Positions 25,387-34,230 of a DNA stretch of 64,000 nucleotides are shown here, in pieces. Location: contig JADBKN010000021.1 in NCBI GenBank assembly GCA_014896375.1, positions 1 through 64,000 of the forward strand, written 5' to 3'. Made by a program: the position numbers and the translations under genes. The stretch is from Bacillota bacterium (GTDB taxonomy: Bacteria; Bacillota; Sulfobacillia; RBS10-35; Bu92). The first letter of the stretch is position 1. The number at the start of each line of letters is the position of its first letter. The notes under the pieces were generated by a model. The model made no database searches. It was not told the DNA's origin and saw only the letters and a list, made by a program, of their open reading frames with translations.

Positions 25387-26454
25387 TCAGGACACCCTCC
25401 CTTTCAGCCGCCAGACGTAGGCCAGCACCTGCGCCACCGCCTGGTAGAGCTCGATCGGAATGGCCTGGCCCACCTTGGTGCCGGCGTAGAGCGCCCGCGC
25501 GAGCGGCGGATCCTCCATCACCGTCACCCCGTGCGCGCGCGCGATCTCCCGGATGCGCTGGGCCAGCCAGCCCTTCCCCTTGGCCACGACGACCGGCGCC
25601 GCCTCCACGCCCGGCCGGTAGCGCAGCGCCACCGCGTAGTGCGTCGGGTTCGTGACGACGACGTCCGCGCGGCGCACGTCCTGCAGCATGCGCCGCCGCG
25701 CGATCTCCCGCTGGCGCCGGCGGATGCGGGCGCGCAGTTGCGGATCGCCCTCGGACTCGCGCGTCTCCTCCCGCAGTTCCTGGCGCGTCATGCGCAGGTT
25801 GCGCTCGAAGACGGCGCGCTGGTAGGCGTAGTCGGCCGCGGCGAGGAGCAGGAAGGCCAGCCCGAGGCGCCAGACGAGGCCGGCGGCGGCGCGGGCCACC
25901 TGCGCCACGGCTGCGCCCGGTCCGCTCTCCAGCCAGACGGGCATGTCGGCCAGCGTGCGCGCCACGCTCACGTACGTCAGCGCCCCCACCACCGCGAGCT
26001 TCAGGAGCGACTTGACGAGCTCCACGAGCGAGCGGCTGGAGAAGAGGCGCGCCATGCCTGCCAGCGGGTTCACGCGCGACCACTGCGGCGCGGCCGCGCT
26101 GAGGCTGAAGCCGAAGCCGGACTGCGCCAGGCCCGCGGCCGCGCCCACGACCGCCCCCGCCGCGAGGAGCGGCGCCGCGGCGCCCAAGAAGGCGGCGGCC
26201 GCCCCCGGCAGCACGCTCAGGGGGTCGGGCGCGCCCGCCCCGCCCTGCGGCGCCGACCAGACCCGCACCGCGAAGGCCGCCAGGCGCCGCGCGGCTTCGG
26301 GCGCCCACCACTGCACCGCCGCCGCCGTGCCGAGCAGCACCGCCGCCGCCGAGAGGTCGCCGCTGTGCGCCACTTGGCCGCGCCGCCGCGCCTCGCGGCG
26401 GCGTTTCGGCGTCGCCGGAAAGCGGCGCTCCTCCGCGAAGAGCTGCAGGTCCAT
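25387..26454 (-). CDS. flhB: Flagellar export gate/substrate switch protein FlhB
   Basis: 355 residues. It starts MDLQLFAEERRFPATPKRRR, has four membrane segments and then the cytoplasmic autocleavage site NPTH in VVVTNPTHYAVALRY. Self-cleavage between Asn and Pro changes export from rod/hook to filament substrates together with FliK. The start at 26454 is two bases after the fliR stop. No fusion with FliR is seen, although the reading frame is open further upstream. Confidence 0.96.
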   Translation of the reverse strand: MDLQLFAEERRFPATPKRRREARRRGQVAHSGDLSAAAVLLGTAAAVQWWAPEAARRLAAFAVRVWSAPQGGAGAPDPLSVLPGAAAAFLGAAAPLLAAGAVVGAAAGLAQSGFGFSLSAAAPQWSRVNPLAGMARLFSSRSLVELVKSLLKLAVVGALTYVSVARTLADMPVWLESGPGAAVAQVARAAAGLVWRLGLAFLLLAAADYAYQRAVFERNLRMTRQELREETRESEGDPQLRARIRRRQREIARRRMLQDVRRADVVVTNPTHYAVALRYRPGVEAAPVVVAKGKGWLAQRIREIARAHGVTVMEDPPLARALYAGTKVGQAIPIELYQAVAQVLAYVWRLKGRVS

Positions 26455-26456
26455 CG

Positions 26457-27242
26457 TCAACCTCCTCCCAGGGGGCCGAGGAGGGCCCCCGCGTCCGCCG
26501 GGAAGAGGCGCTGCATCATCCCCGCGTAGATCGGCAGGAGGAGCGCCAGACCCAAGAGCCCGACGGCCGACTTCACCGGCAGCCCCAGGAGGAACACGTT
26601 GAGCTGCGGCACCGCCCGGGAGAGCACGGCCAGCGCCACCGTCACGAGGAAGGAGGCGGCCAGGACCGGCACCGCCAGCTGCACCGCGGTGAGGAAGGCG
26701 GCGGCGAAGGCGTCGACGAGCGGGCGCGCGAAGGACGGCGCCGCCCAGGTGCCGGGCGGGAGCACGCGGAAGCTCTCGGCGAGGGCCGCGAGCAGCACGT
26801 AGTGGGCGTTGGAGAGCAGGTAGACGACGGTCGCGAAGAGGTTCATGAAGTTGCCCAGAAGGGGCAGCGGCTGCTCCGAGGCCGGGTCGAGGAGGCTCGC
26901 CGCGCCGAAGCCCAGGTCGAGGTCGAGGAGCGAGCCCATCGCCTGAACAGCCGCGAAGGCCATGCGGCTCATGAGGCCGATGGCCAGGCCGGTCACGGCC
27001 TCCCCCAGCACGAAGGCCGCGTCGCCCCAGAGGTCGGCGGGCGGCACGGGCGCGCGCACGGACGGCCAGAGCGCGTAGCTGACGCCCAGCGCCAGCCCCA
27101 CGCGCAGCACGCCGGGGACGAACGACGCGCCGAAGACCGGCGCCGTGGCCGTGACGGCCGCGGCGCGCGCCGCCACCGCCCAGAACACGAGCCAGCGGTC
27201 GAGCGGCACCGGCCAGAGCCCCGCGAGGTCCACGCCCCTCAC
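26457..27242 (-). CDS. fliR: Flagellar export gate protein FliR
   Basis: 261 residues with six membrane segments, the family size. Segments such as VTGLAIGLMSRMAFAAVQAM and PVKSAVGLLGLALLLPIYAG match FliR. With FliP and FliQ it forms the helical core of the export gate. The start is taken as GTG 27242, overlapping the fliQ stop as GTGA. Confidence 0.93.
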   Translation of the reverse strand: MRGVDLAGLWPVPLDRWLVFWAVAARAAAVTATAPVFGASFVPGVLRVGLALGVSYALWPSVRAPVPPADLWGDAAFVLGEAVTGLAIGLMSRMAFAAVQAMGSLLDLDLGFGAASLLDPASEQPLPLLGNFMNLFATVVYLLSNAHYVLLAALAESFRVLPPGTWAAPSFARPLVDAFAAAFLTAVQLAVPVLAASFLVTVALAVLSRAVPQLNVFLLGLPVKSAVGLLGLALLLPIYAGMMQRLFPADAGALLGPLGGG

Positions 27243-27514
27243 GCCCCCCCGCCCAGCGCCGGCAGAAGGTTCCACACCCGCGCCGTGTAGTCGATGAGCA
27301 CGTGCAGCATCCATGGCCCGAAGAGCGCGAGCGCGCCGAGCATGGCCAGGATCTTGGGCACGAAGGCCAGCGTCTGCTCGTTGATCTGCGTCGTCGCCTG
27401 GAAGAGGCTGACGATAAGCCCCACCGCCATGCCGAGCCCCAGGACAGGCGCGGCCACAAGGAGCCCGGTCACGATGGCCTCGCGCGAGAGCTGGATGACC
27501 AACCCGTCCGTCAT
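27239..27514 (-). CDS. fliQ: Flagellar export gate protein FliQ
   Basis: 91 residues with two membrane helices. LSREAIVTGLLVAAPVLGLG and VSLFQATTQINEQTLAFVPK are the family hallmark. The ATG at 27514 begins MTDGLVIQ, ten bases after fliP. Small but complete. Confidence 0.96.
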   Translation of the reverse strand: MTDGLVIQLSREAIVTGLLVAAPVLGLGMAVGLIVSLFQATTQINEQTLAFVPKILAMLGALALFGPWMLHVLIDYTARVWNLLPALGGGA

Positions 27515-27524
27515 CGGCGTCCCC

Positions 27525-28175
27525 CTAATACCCCTGCACCAGGTTCTGCGCCACGAGGTGCCAGCCGTCGACGAGCACGAAGAGCAGCACCTTGAACGGC
27601 AGCGAGACCAGAACCGGCGGGAGCATGAGCATGCCCATCGACATGAGCGTGCTGGCCACAACCATGTCGATCACGAGAAACGGAATGTAGATGAGAAAGC
27701 CCATCTCGAAGGCCGTCTTGAGCTCGCTGATGGCGAAGGCCGGCACGAGCGCCGTGAGCGGCACGTCCTCGCGCCTCACCTGGCCCGTGTGGCCGGAAAG
27801 CCTCCAAAAGAGCGCCAGGTCGCTCTCCCGCGTCTCCTTGAGCATGAAGTCGCGGGCCGGCCCCTCGGCGCGGCGCAGCGCCGTGGCCTCGTCGATCTGC
27901 CCGGCGCGCAGCGGCACCCACGCGTCCCGGTACACGGCCTGGCCCACGGGCGCCATGACGAAGATCGTCAGGAAGAGCGCCAGCCCGATGATCACGGCGT
28001 TCGGCGGCACCTGCCCCGCACCCACGGCCGTCCTCACGAAAGAGAGCACGACGAGGATGCGCGTGAAGGCCGTCATCATTACGAGCGCCGCCGGCACGAG
28101 CGCCAGGGCGGTGAGGAAGAGGACGATCTGCAAGGCCGGCGCGAGGCCGCCCGAGCCGCCGATGGTGATCGTCAC
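27525..28175 (-). CDS. fliP: Flagellar export gate protein FliP
   Basis: 216 residues from GTG 28175, which overlaps the fliO stop. The core is diagnostic: MMTAFTRILVVLSFVRTAVG, PAFAISELKTAFEMGFLIYI and DMVVASTLMSMGMLMLPPVL. It is a little shorter than usual because the N-terminal signal-like segment found in many FliP proteins is reduced here. It forms the export pore with FliQ and FliR. Confidence 0.95.
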   Translation of the reverse strand: MTITIGGSGGLAPALQIVLFLTALALVPAALVMMTAFTRILVVLSFVRTAVGAGQVPPNAVIIGLALFLTIFVMAPVGQAVYRDAWVPLRAGQIDEATALRRAEGPARDFMLKETRESDLALFWRLSGHTGQVRREDVPLTALVPAFAISELKTAFEMGFLIYIPFLVIDMVVASTLMSMGMLMLPPVLVSLPFKVLLFVLVDGWHLVAQNLVQGY

Positions 28176-28552
28176 GGCCGGCCCCCGCCTCCCCGCCGCA
28201 GCCGCGCGCGCAGCGCGGCCCAATCCCAAAGCGGCGCCGCCGGCTCGGCGCGCGCAGCCTCGTCCAGCGACATCCAGCGCTCGCCGGCCAGCTCGGCCAC
28301 CTCCTCCGGGTCCTCGATGGCGTAGAGACACGCCACCTCGCGCTCCCCCACGCCCACGACCAGCGCCCGCCGGCCCACGCGGACGAGCGCCAGGCTGCGG
28401 CGGCCGCCGAGGGGGAGCGCGCCCAGGATCTCCATGCGCCCGCGCTCCCGCTGCGCCGGCAGGCGCCCGAGCGCGCGCGCCGCCCACACGATGGCGGCCA
28501 CCACGACCGCCAGGGCGCCGAGCGTCCGCAGAAAGAGCCACACACCCTCCAC
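28172..28552 (-). CDS. fliO: Flagellar biosynthesis protein FliO (FliO/FliZ family)
   Basis: 126 residues: one N-terminal membrane helix (TLGALAVVVAAIVWAARALG) then a small cytoplasmic domain with ILGALPLGGRRSLALVRVG, the FliO pattern. It helps FliP assemble. It is placed between fliN and fliP as expected. Confidence 0.88.
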   Translation of the reverse strand: MEGVWLFLRTLGALAVVVAAIVWAARALGRLPAQRERGRMEILGALPLGGRRSLALVRVGRRALVVGVGEREVACLYAIEDPEEVAELAGERWMSLDEAARAEPAAPLWDWAALRARLRRGGGGRP

Positions 28553-28571
28553 CGCCGCCGCCTCCCCTCTC

Positions 28572-29030
28572 TCAGCTCAGGCGCTCCAGGCGCTGCTCCG
28601 GGCTGAGGATCTCGGTGATGCGCACGCCGAACGCCTCGTCGACGACGACCACCTCGCCCTTGGCCACGAGCCGCCCGTTGACGAGCACGTCGACCGGCTC
28701 GCCCGCCATGCGGTCGAGCTCGATCACCGCTCCCGGACCGAGCTCCAGCACGTCCCGCACGCGCTGGTGCGTGCGGCCGAGCTCGACCGTCACCTCAAGC
28801 GGCACGTCCATGACGATCTCGAGCCCCACAGGCGTCCCCGCCGCCGCGCGCCCCGCGCCCGCGGGCGCCCAGGGCCGCGCCGCCGCGGCCGCTGCCGCGG
28901 CCGCGACCTCGTCCCGCGCCGCCTGCGTCTCGCCCTCCGCCTCCGGCGGCGCGCCCTGCGGCGGCCACTCGGCGTCGTCGAGCGACTCCACCAACTCCCG
29001 GATGTCTTCAGAGGCCGGCTGCTCAGTCAT
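28572..29030 (-). CDS. fliN: Flagellar switch protein FliN
   Basis: 152 residues: an acidic/Ala-rich N-terminus of about 65 residues, then a single SpoA domain (MDVPLEVTVELGRTHQRVRD and VNGRLVAKGEVVVVDEAFGV). B. subtilis uses FliY, which has an additional CheC-like phosphatase part that removes phosphate from CheY. Here that part is absent, so this is the plain FliN form. It overlaps fliM by eight bases. Confidence 0.92.
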   Translation of the reverse strand: MTEQPASEDIRELVESLDDAEWPPQGAPPEAEGETQAARDEVAAAAAAAAARPWAPAGAGRAAAGTPVGLEIVMDVPLEVTVELGRTHQRVRDVLELGPGAVIELDRMAGEPVDVLVNGRLVAKGEVVVVDEAFGVRITEILSPEQRLERLS

Positions 29031-29985
29031 CGGCCATCTCCCTCCCTTCGAGCGTGAAGACCAGGCGCCGCCCGCGGCGGCCCGGCCGGCCGCGGAAGGC
29101 CGGCCGCTGGGCCACGAAGAGGCGCAGGGCGTCGTCCGGGCCGCGGTCGAGCCGGACGATGTCGCCCGGCTGCAGGGCGAGCAGTTCCCTCAAGGTGAGG
29201 CGGGCCCGCCCGAGCTCCACCCAAAGCGGGATGCTCGTCTCGGCGATATGCTGGCGCACGGCCGCGCGGTGGCTGGGGTGGCGCGCCGGCTCGTGGCCCA
29301 GCCACTCCCTCGCCGAGAGGCGCGGCAGCACCGGTTCCAGCGTGCGGTAGGGCAGACAGAGGCGCAGGGGCGCGCGCCGCCCGCCGAGCTCCACGCTTTG
29401 GTGCACCACGAGCACGATGTCCTCGGGCGCGCACACCTGCGCGAAGAGCGGGTTGCTCTCCACAGCGTCGAGGCGCGGCGCCACGTCCTCCACGTTCTTC
29501 CAGGCTTCCCGCCAGGCGCTGAGGAGGCCCGCGAAGAGCCGGCGCACGACGGCGCCCTCGATGTCCGTGAGGGCGCGCGCGCTCTCGGGCCAGACGCCCG
29601 GCCCGCCGAGCACGCGGTCGATGAGCGCGAAGGCCAGGGCCGGGTCGAGCTCCCAGAGCGTGCGCGCCGGCAGCGGGGGCATGGCCACCACCGCGAGGAT
29701 CGCCGGCTCCGTCACGCCCTGCGTGAACTGGCGGTACGTCGTCTGCTCCACCGTCTCGGTCGACACCTGCACCATGGAGCGCAGGTGCGCCGAGAGCGCG
29801 GTCGTCGCCCCGCGGGCGAAGCTGTCGTGCAGCATGAGGATCGTGCGCAGCTGGTCCTTGGAGAACTTGTCCGGCAGGCGGAAGTTGTAGCGCCGCAGCC
29901 GCGCCGAGGCCGGCACGCGCTCCGCGCCGGGCTCAAGGGACGAGAGCAGCACGTCCAGTTCCTCGCTGCTGAGCGTCGGTTCCAC
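29023..29985 (-). CDS. fliM: Flagellar motor switch protein FliM
   Basis: 320 residues. The N-terminus has the CheY-P docking segment LSSEELDVLLSS. The CheC-like middle domain follows (LIDRVLGGPG, DIEGAVVRRLFAGLLSAWRE) and then a C-terminal SpoA domain (WVELGRARLTLRELLALQPG). It forms the wall of the C-ring. The docking segment suggests that chemotaxis genes exist elsewhere, since none occurs in this operon. Confidence 0.95.
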   Translation of the reverse strand: MEPTLSSEELDVLLSSLEPGAERVPASARLRRYNFRLPDKFSKDQLRTILMLHDSFARGATTALSAHLRSMVQVSTETVEQTTYRQFTQGVTEPAILAVVAMPPLPARTLWELDPALAFALIDRVLGGPGVWPESARALTDIEGAVVRRLFAGLLSAWREAWKNVEDVAPRLDAVESNPLFAQVCAPEDIVLVVHQSVELGGRRAPLRLCLPYRTLEPVLPRLSAREWLGHEPARHPSHRAAVRQHIAETSIPLWVELGRARLTLRELLALQPGDIVRLDRGPDDALRLFVAQRPAFRGRPGRRGRRLVFTLEGREMADD

Positions 29986-30003
29986 GCCGCACCTCCCTCC
30001 CGC

Positions 30004-30447
30004 TCACTGGATGACCATGCGCGTCAGGAACACGGCCCGCACCACCGGCTTCCCGGCCGCGCCGTTGATCGCCGGCAGGAGCGCCGCCTTGAGGCGGTCG
30101 GCGCCGGCATCCCCGGCGAGATCGTCGGCACGGAAGGAGCGCAGCGTGCGCGTGACGGCGTCCTGGATGGCGGCCTGCCGCTCCTGCAGGAGCTTCTGGC
30201 CCTCCGCCCCGGCCGCTTCCACCGTGACCTGGATCTGAATGATCCGACGCTGGTCGGCGTCGGCCAAATTCGTCGTGAACTCCCCGAGGGAGACGTCCAC
30301 CCCGGGGACCTCCTTGGGCGAGGCGTTGGCGAAGTGCACATAGGCGAACCCGCCCCCCGCCCCCAGCACTGCGGCGGCCAGCAGCAGCGGGATGAGCCAG
30401 CGCTTGCCCTTCTTCCCCTTCTCCACGACCCTGACCCCTCTCCCCAT
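30004..30447 (-). CDS. fliL: Flagellar basal-body-associated protein FliL
   Basis: 147 residues: positively charged start (VEKGKKGKRW), one membrane helix (LIPLLLAAAVLGAGGGFAYV) and the outer stomatin-like domain (VDVSLGEFTTNLADADQRRI, ending VVRAVFLTRMVIQ). It surrounds the stator and stabilises torque. The small gene (flbD/swrD) that often lies between flgE and fliL is not present in the 58-base gap. Confidence 0.92.
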   Translation of the reverse strand: MGRGVRVVEKGKKGKRWLIPLLLAAAVLGAGGGFAYVHFANASPKEVPGVDVSLGEFTTNLADADQRRIIQIQVTVEAAGAEGQKLLQERQAAIQDAVTRTLRSFRADDLAGDAGADRLKAALLPAINGAAGKPVVRAVFLTRMVIQ

Positions 30448-30505
30448 CCCTGCGGCGCCCCGGCCGCGCCGGGGGCGGTCGCCCGCCCCCGGCGGCCGGC
30501 GCGGC

Positions 30506-31732
30506 CTACCGCTTGAGGTTCGCCAGTTCCTGCAACATCTCGTCGGCCGTCGTGATCACGCGGGAGTTGGCCTGGAAGCCGCGCTCCGTCGTGATCATGT
30601 CGGTGAACTGCTGGGCGAGGTCGACGTTCGACATCTCCAGGCTGCCCGGCGCAATGGACCCGCGCGTGCCGGTGCCCGGCGCGCCGATGTCCGCCTTGCC
30701 GGAGTTGGCCGACTCCTGGAACATGCCCCCGCCCGCGCGCTGCAGCCCGCCGGGGTTGGTAAAGGTGGCGAGCGCCACCTGGCCGAGCACGAGCTTGCGG
30801 GAGTTCGAGAATATGCCGGTGATCGTGCCTGTCGGATCGACGCTGAAGCCCACGAGCGAGCCGGCACCGTAGCCGTCGGACGAGCCAATGGCCGTCGACT
30901 CCTGCGCGTATTGCGTAAGGGCGGAGAAGTCGAGGTTGAGGGTCATCGAGCTGGCGCCGCCGCCGGGCGCATAAGTCACGGTGCCCGTGCCGCCCGACTG
31001 CACCTTGCCCGTGGGATCGAAGACGACGGGTGTGGCGCCGCTATTGCCGATCGGATTGAGGGACGGGTCGTACACCGTCCAATCCCACGTGTTCGCTGCG
31101 CTCTTCGTCAGCGTGATGCGGAGTTTGTGCGTCTGGCCGAGCGAGTCGACGACGTCGACGGTCAGGTCGCGCGTCGCGCCGGTCGGCTGGGACGCGTCCA
31201 AGTTGCCCGTGAATGTCACCTGCGTCGAGGCTTGGGCCGCGAGGGTGACGTCCGCCGGGATGCGGATGGCGGCGAGGTTCGTCTCGTTCGTGGCCGGCAG
31301 CACGCCGCCGTTCGCCTGCCAGCCGAGCACGCGGTCGCCCGTGCCGGCGTCGACCAGGTACCCGTTGCCGTCGAGCTTGAAGGCGCCTGCACGCGTGTAG
31401 ACGCGGCCCGAGCCCGTGTCGAGGACGAAGTAGCCGTTCCCCTGGATGGCCAGATCGGTGTTCTCGCCCGTCACCTGCGTGTTGCCGGGCGAGAGGATCG
31501 TGTCGATGCTCGCGAGCGCCACGCCCAGCCCCACCTGCGCAGGGTTTGTGCCGCCGCGGTTCTGCTGCGGGGCGCTGGCGCCGCGCAGGGCCTGGTTCAT
31601 GGCCTCCGTGAAGAGCGCGCGGCTCGCCTTGAAGCCGATGGTGTTGACGTTGGCGATGTTGTTCGCCACCACATCCATCCGCAGCTGGTGGTTCTGCAAC
31701 CCCGAGACCCCGGAAAAGAGGGCCCGCATCAT
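30506..31732 (-). CDS. flgE: Flagellar hook protein FlgE
   Basis: 408 residues. The N-terminal rod/hook helix is MMRALFSGVSGLQNHQLRMD followed by VVANNIANVNTIGFKASRAL. The C-terminal matching helix is LAQQFTDMITTERGFQANSR. A long variable middle has many Thr/Gly/Asn residues. Lower GC than its neighbours in the middle is visible. It polymerises into the hook under the FlgD cap, yet no flgD gene is found upstream. Exported by the type III apparatus encoded in the same operon. Confidence 0.94.
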   Translation of the reverse strand: MMRALFSGVSGLQNHQLRMDVVANNIANVNTIGFKASRALFTEAMNQALRGASAPQQNRGGTNPAQVGLGVALASIDTILSPGNTQVTGENTDLAIQGNGYFVLDTGSGRVYTRAGAFKLDGNGYLVDAGTGDRVLGWQANGGVLPATNETNLAAIRIPADVTLAAQASTQVTFTGNLDASQPTGATRDLTVDVVDSLGQTHKLRITLTKSAANTWDWTVYDPSLNPIGNSGATPVVFDPTGKVQSGGTGTVTYAPGGGASSMTLNLDFSALTQYAQESTAIGSSDGYGAGSLVGFSVDPTGTITGIFSNSRKLVLGQVALATFTNPGGLQRAGGGMFQESANSGKADIGAPGTGTRGSIAPGSLEMSNVDLAQQFTDMITTERGFQANSRVITTADEMLQELANLKR

Positions 31733-31851
31733 CTCGACCGCCTCCTTGTCTTGGGTTCGCCCATCCTGCCTGCGCCGGCGCCCCCTCCGGGGCGCCCCGC
31801 GGCGATCGCTGGCGCCGCTTCGGTCGTTCCGCGGCGCGGGGCCCCCGCCGT

Positions 31852-34230
31852 TCAGCGGTCCAGCCCTTCCTCCGCCGCGATCACCGCGCTGTCGATGCCC
31901 GTGAACACGCCTTCCCGCATGCGCTCTCCCGCCACCGCCGTCACCACCGTGCCGCTCGGCAGGTGGACGATGTACGCCGCCCGCGCTGTCAGCGCCAGGC
32001 AGTCCCGCCCGCCGCGCGCGGCCGCGCGGGCCGCGGCGGCTTCCACCGCACGGCGCTCCGGCCCCTCGAAATCGATGCCGGCCGCCTGCAGGCGGTGGGC
32101 CGCGTGCGCCGAGAGCCGGAGACGCCCGGACCCGTCTGCATCGGCCGCCGGCGCGGCTTGCGGCGCCTTGGCCGTGGCCGTCGCGGCGCCGCCCGCAGCC
32201 AGCGTGCGCGCCAGGACGGCGCCGAAACCCTCTGCGCCGGCCGCCCCCTCCAGTGCCGGGCGGACGGCCCTGCGTTCGATGTCCGCGACGGCGTCCACCC
32301 TGGACGAGACCGCCGGCGACACGGCCATGGGATCCGTCATGTCCGCCGCCTCCCCGTCACGGTGCGGGCGTCCCCTGCGCGGGCGCCGCCACTCCCGCGC
32401 GCTTCGCGCTGCCGCGCCCCCTGCCGCACCCAGCAGGACCGCGGGCGCCGCGCGCGCCGGACCGTCGCCGCGGGCGGGTGCCTCGCCGCCGCGGCCGCCC
32501 TCCGGGCGGCGCCAGGCCTGGTCGTTCACGCCGAACTGCGCGAGGGACAGCCCCTCCTGGGCGAGCCCTGCGGCCAGCTGGGCGGCCGTCTGGCGCAGGA
32601 GCGCCGCCGCGTCCGGCTGGGCCTGGAAATGCGCCGCCACCAGCGCATGACGCGCCTCCACGTGCACTCCCAACGGCCCGAGCGGCCCGCCGTCCAGGCG
32701 CATGCGCCACGACGCGCCCGGACCGCTGCGCAACGCGGCCGCCAGCGGGTCCGGGTGCGCAGCCTCCGCCCCGGTCTCCGCGGCTTCCGTGGGCCACTTG
32801 GTTCCGCCGGCCGGCATGCCGCCATGGGGTGCGCGAGCCGGACCGCCGCGCGCGGCCTCGGCCGGCAGCGCCAGACCGTGACCGGCCGCCGGCGCGCTGC
32901 CCTCCGCCCCGTATCCAGGCGCCGCACCCCGCGCGGCCGCGTCCTTGGTGCGGCCCGCCGCCGGCGCGGGCGCAGGCTCGCTCGTGCCAGCCGCCTTCGC
33001 GCCGCCCGCCGCCGCGGCACCTCCGGACGCGCCGTCGATCCCGGCCCCCGCGTTCACGGCCACGGCCGCCGTCACGGCCACCGGAGCCGCCCCCGGACCG
33101 GCTGGCACCGCCCCGGCGTCTCCCGCCGCCGCGGGGCCGGCCGTCTCTCCACCGGCCGTCGCTCCGCCGCCCGTCATCAGGCCGCCGCTCCCATCGCTGC
33201 GCGCCACTGTGCGGTCGCTCGCGCCATGAGACGGCCCACCACCCTGCCGGGCCTCACCGCCCACGGCGTGCACGAGGGCGCCTCCCGCGAACGGCATGAC
33301 GGCCGCCTGGCCCGCCAGCGGGTCCGGGGCGGCTCCAGCCGGCTGGCCGCCGCCCATGGCGCCCGCACCGCCCGCACTGCCGGTCTGTCCGGCGTCGCTG
33401 CCGGCGCCTGCCGGAAATGCCGCCGGCGCCGCGCTCCCGCCGCCCAGGCCGGCTCCTGCCGCCGCGGGCGCATCCTGCGCACCCCGACCGCGCGGCACGG
33501 CCCCCGCGTCCTTGGGCTGCGCGTCCGTCGCCGCCGCGGCGTTCACCGGTGCCGACCCGGCGGCGTCGGTCGCTTCCGAAAAGGCCGCCGCGCCGACCGC
33601 ACCCGCCGCTGCACCGCCGTCCGGGCCGCCCGCCGGCGCGTCCTTCGCCGCGCCCGCCGGTGCCGCACCCTGCGGCGCCTCCTGCGCGGGGCCGTCACCG
33701 GCGGCGCTCGTCGCCGCCTCCGTCCCCTGCGCGGCCTGCGACGCGTCCGGTCGCTCGAGAGCGGCTCGAGGCGCCGCCGTCGGCTGGACGCGCCCGCCGC
33801 CGGCCGGCCGCTCGTCGCGCGCCGCGCCCGCACCCGGGTCCGGGTGCCCGGCGGATGAAGCCCGCCGCTCCTCGCCCGCCTCACGCGCAGAGCGCACGGC
33901 CGCGGGCTCCGGGTCCGCCGCCGCGTGCGCGGCGGGCCCCGCCAGGCGGCCGGCCGCTCTCCTCTCCGCCGCCTCGCTGCGTCCGTTCAGGGCGTCGATG
34001 CTCCCGGCCGCCTTGCCCGCGGGCTTTCCCAGGGAATGCCCCGCGGCTTGAGGCGCCGGGGCGGGCAGCGGCCACGCCGGGGCAGCGACCAGCCCGGCCG
34101 CGCTGGCCAAAGCCAGCGCCTCCCGCCAGCGTTGCGCATCGCCTTCGGGCACCGCCGGCGCCGCCGGCCGCGCCTCGTCCCGGCGCTCGCGCGCCGCGGC
34201 GCTCGTCGCCATCGCCATCCGTGTCGTCAT
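31852..34230 (-). CDS. fliK: FliK hook-length protein read through into a TIGR02530-type flagellar operon protein
   Basis: 792 residues in one frame. Residues 1 to about 480 are very Ala/Gly/Pro rich, as in FliK rulers. The FliK C-terminal domain is near 500-575 (WRMRLDGGPLGPLGVHVEAR, LAAGLAQEGLSLAQFGVND). From residue 631 (MTDPMAVSP) the last 162 residues resemble the TIGR02530 protein usually encoded separately before flgE (LRLSAHAAHRLQAAGIDFEG, AYIVHLPSGTVVTAV). An ATG at 32340 with a good ribosome site could start this part alone. Either a true fusion or two same-frame genes without a stop between. flgD normally lies between these two genes and is absent. The start overlaps fliJ as ATGA. 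Confidence 0.75.
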   Translation of the reverse strand: MTTRMAMATSAAARERRDEARPAAPAVPEGDAQRWREALALASAAGLVAAPAWPLPAPAPQAAGHSLGKPAGKAAGSIDALNGRSEAAERRAAGRLAGPAAHAAADPEPAAVRSAREAGEERRASSAGHPDPGAGAARDERPAGGGRVQPTAAPRAALERPDASQAAQGTEAATSAAGDGPAQEAPQGAAPAGAAKDAPAGGPDGGAAAGAVGAAAFSEATDAAGSAPVNAAAATDAQPKDAGAVPRGRGAQDAPAAAGAGLGGGSAAPAAFPAGAGSDAGQTGSAGGAGAMGGGQPAGAAPDPLAGQAAVMPFAGGALVHAVGGEARQGGGPSHGASDRTVARSDGSGGLMTGGGATAGGETAGPAAAGDAGAVPAGPGAAPVAVTAAVAVNAGAGIDGASGGAAAAGGAKAAGTSEPAPAPAAGRTKDAAARGAAPGYGAEGSAPAAGHGLALPAEAARGGPARAPHGGMPAGGTKWPTEAAETGAEAAHPDPLAAALRSGPGASWRMRLDGGPLGPLGVHVEARHALVAAHFQAQPDAAALLRQTAAQLAAGLAQEGLSLAQFGVNDQAWRRPEGGRGGEAPARGDGPARAAPAVLLGAAGGAAARSAREWRRPRRGRPHRDGEAADMTDPMAVSPAVSSRVDAVADIERRAVRPALEGAAGAEGFGAVLARTLAAGGAATATAKAPQAAPAADADGSGRLRLSAHAAHRLQAAGIDFEGPERRAVEAAAARAAARGGRDCLALTARAAYIVHLPSGTVVTAVAGERMREGVFTGIDSAVIAAEEGLDR
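32338..32354 (-). promoter_or_regulatory. Internal ribosome site and start inside the fliK frame
   Basis: GGGGAGG lies eight bases before ATG 32340 on the minus strand. It could start a 162-residue TIGR02530-type protein (31852-32340) separately from FliK. In one of the other frames a TGA overlaps this ATG (ATGA), the arrangement used at many other junctions of this operon. Confidence 0.5.

Noticed and set aside
22927-26529. Very long plus-strand open frame (about 1200 codons) opposite flhF-flhA-flhB
   Set aside because: It is the high-GC antisense shadow of three clearly identified genes. Its translation is rich in Arg, His and Ala and has no domain. Similar shadows opposite fliF-fliG, fliM-fliP, polC and the ABC genes were dropped for the same reason.
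31777-31796. Perfect hairpin GGCGCCCC/GGGGCGCC between the fliK frame and flgE as a terminator
   Set aside because: It has no T-tract on the minus strand and would cut the operon before flgE. At most it is a local RNA structure.
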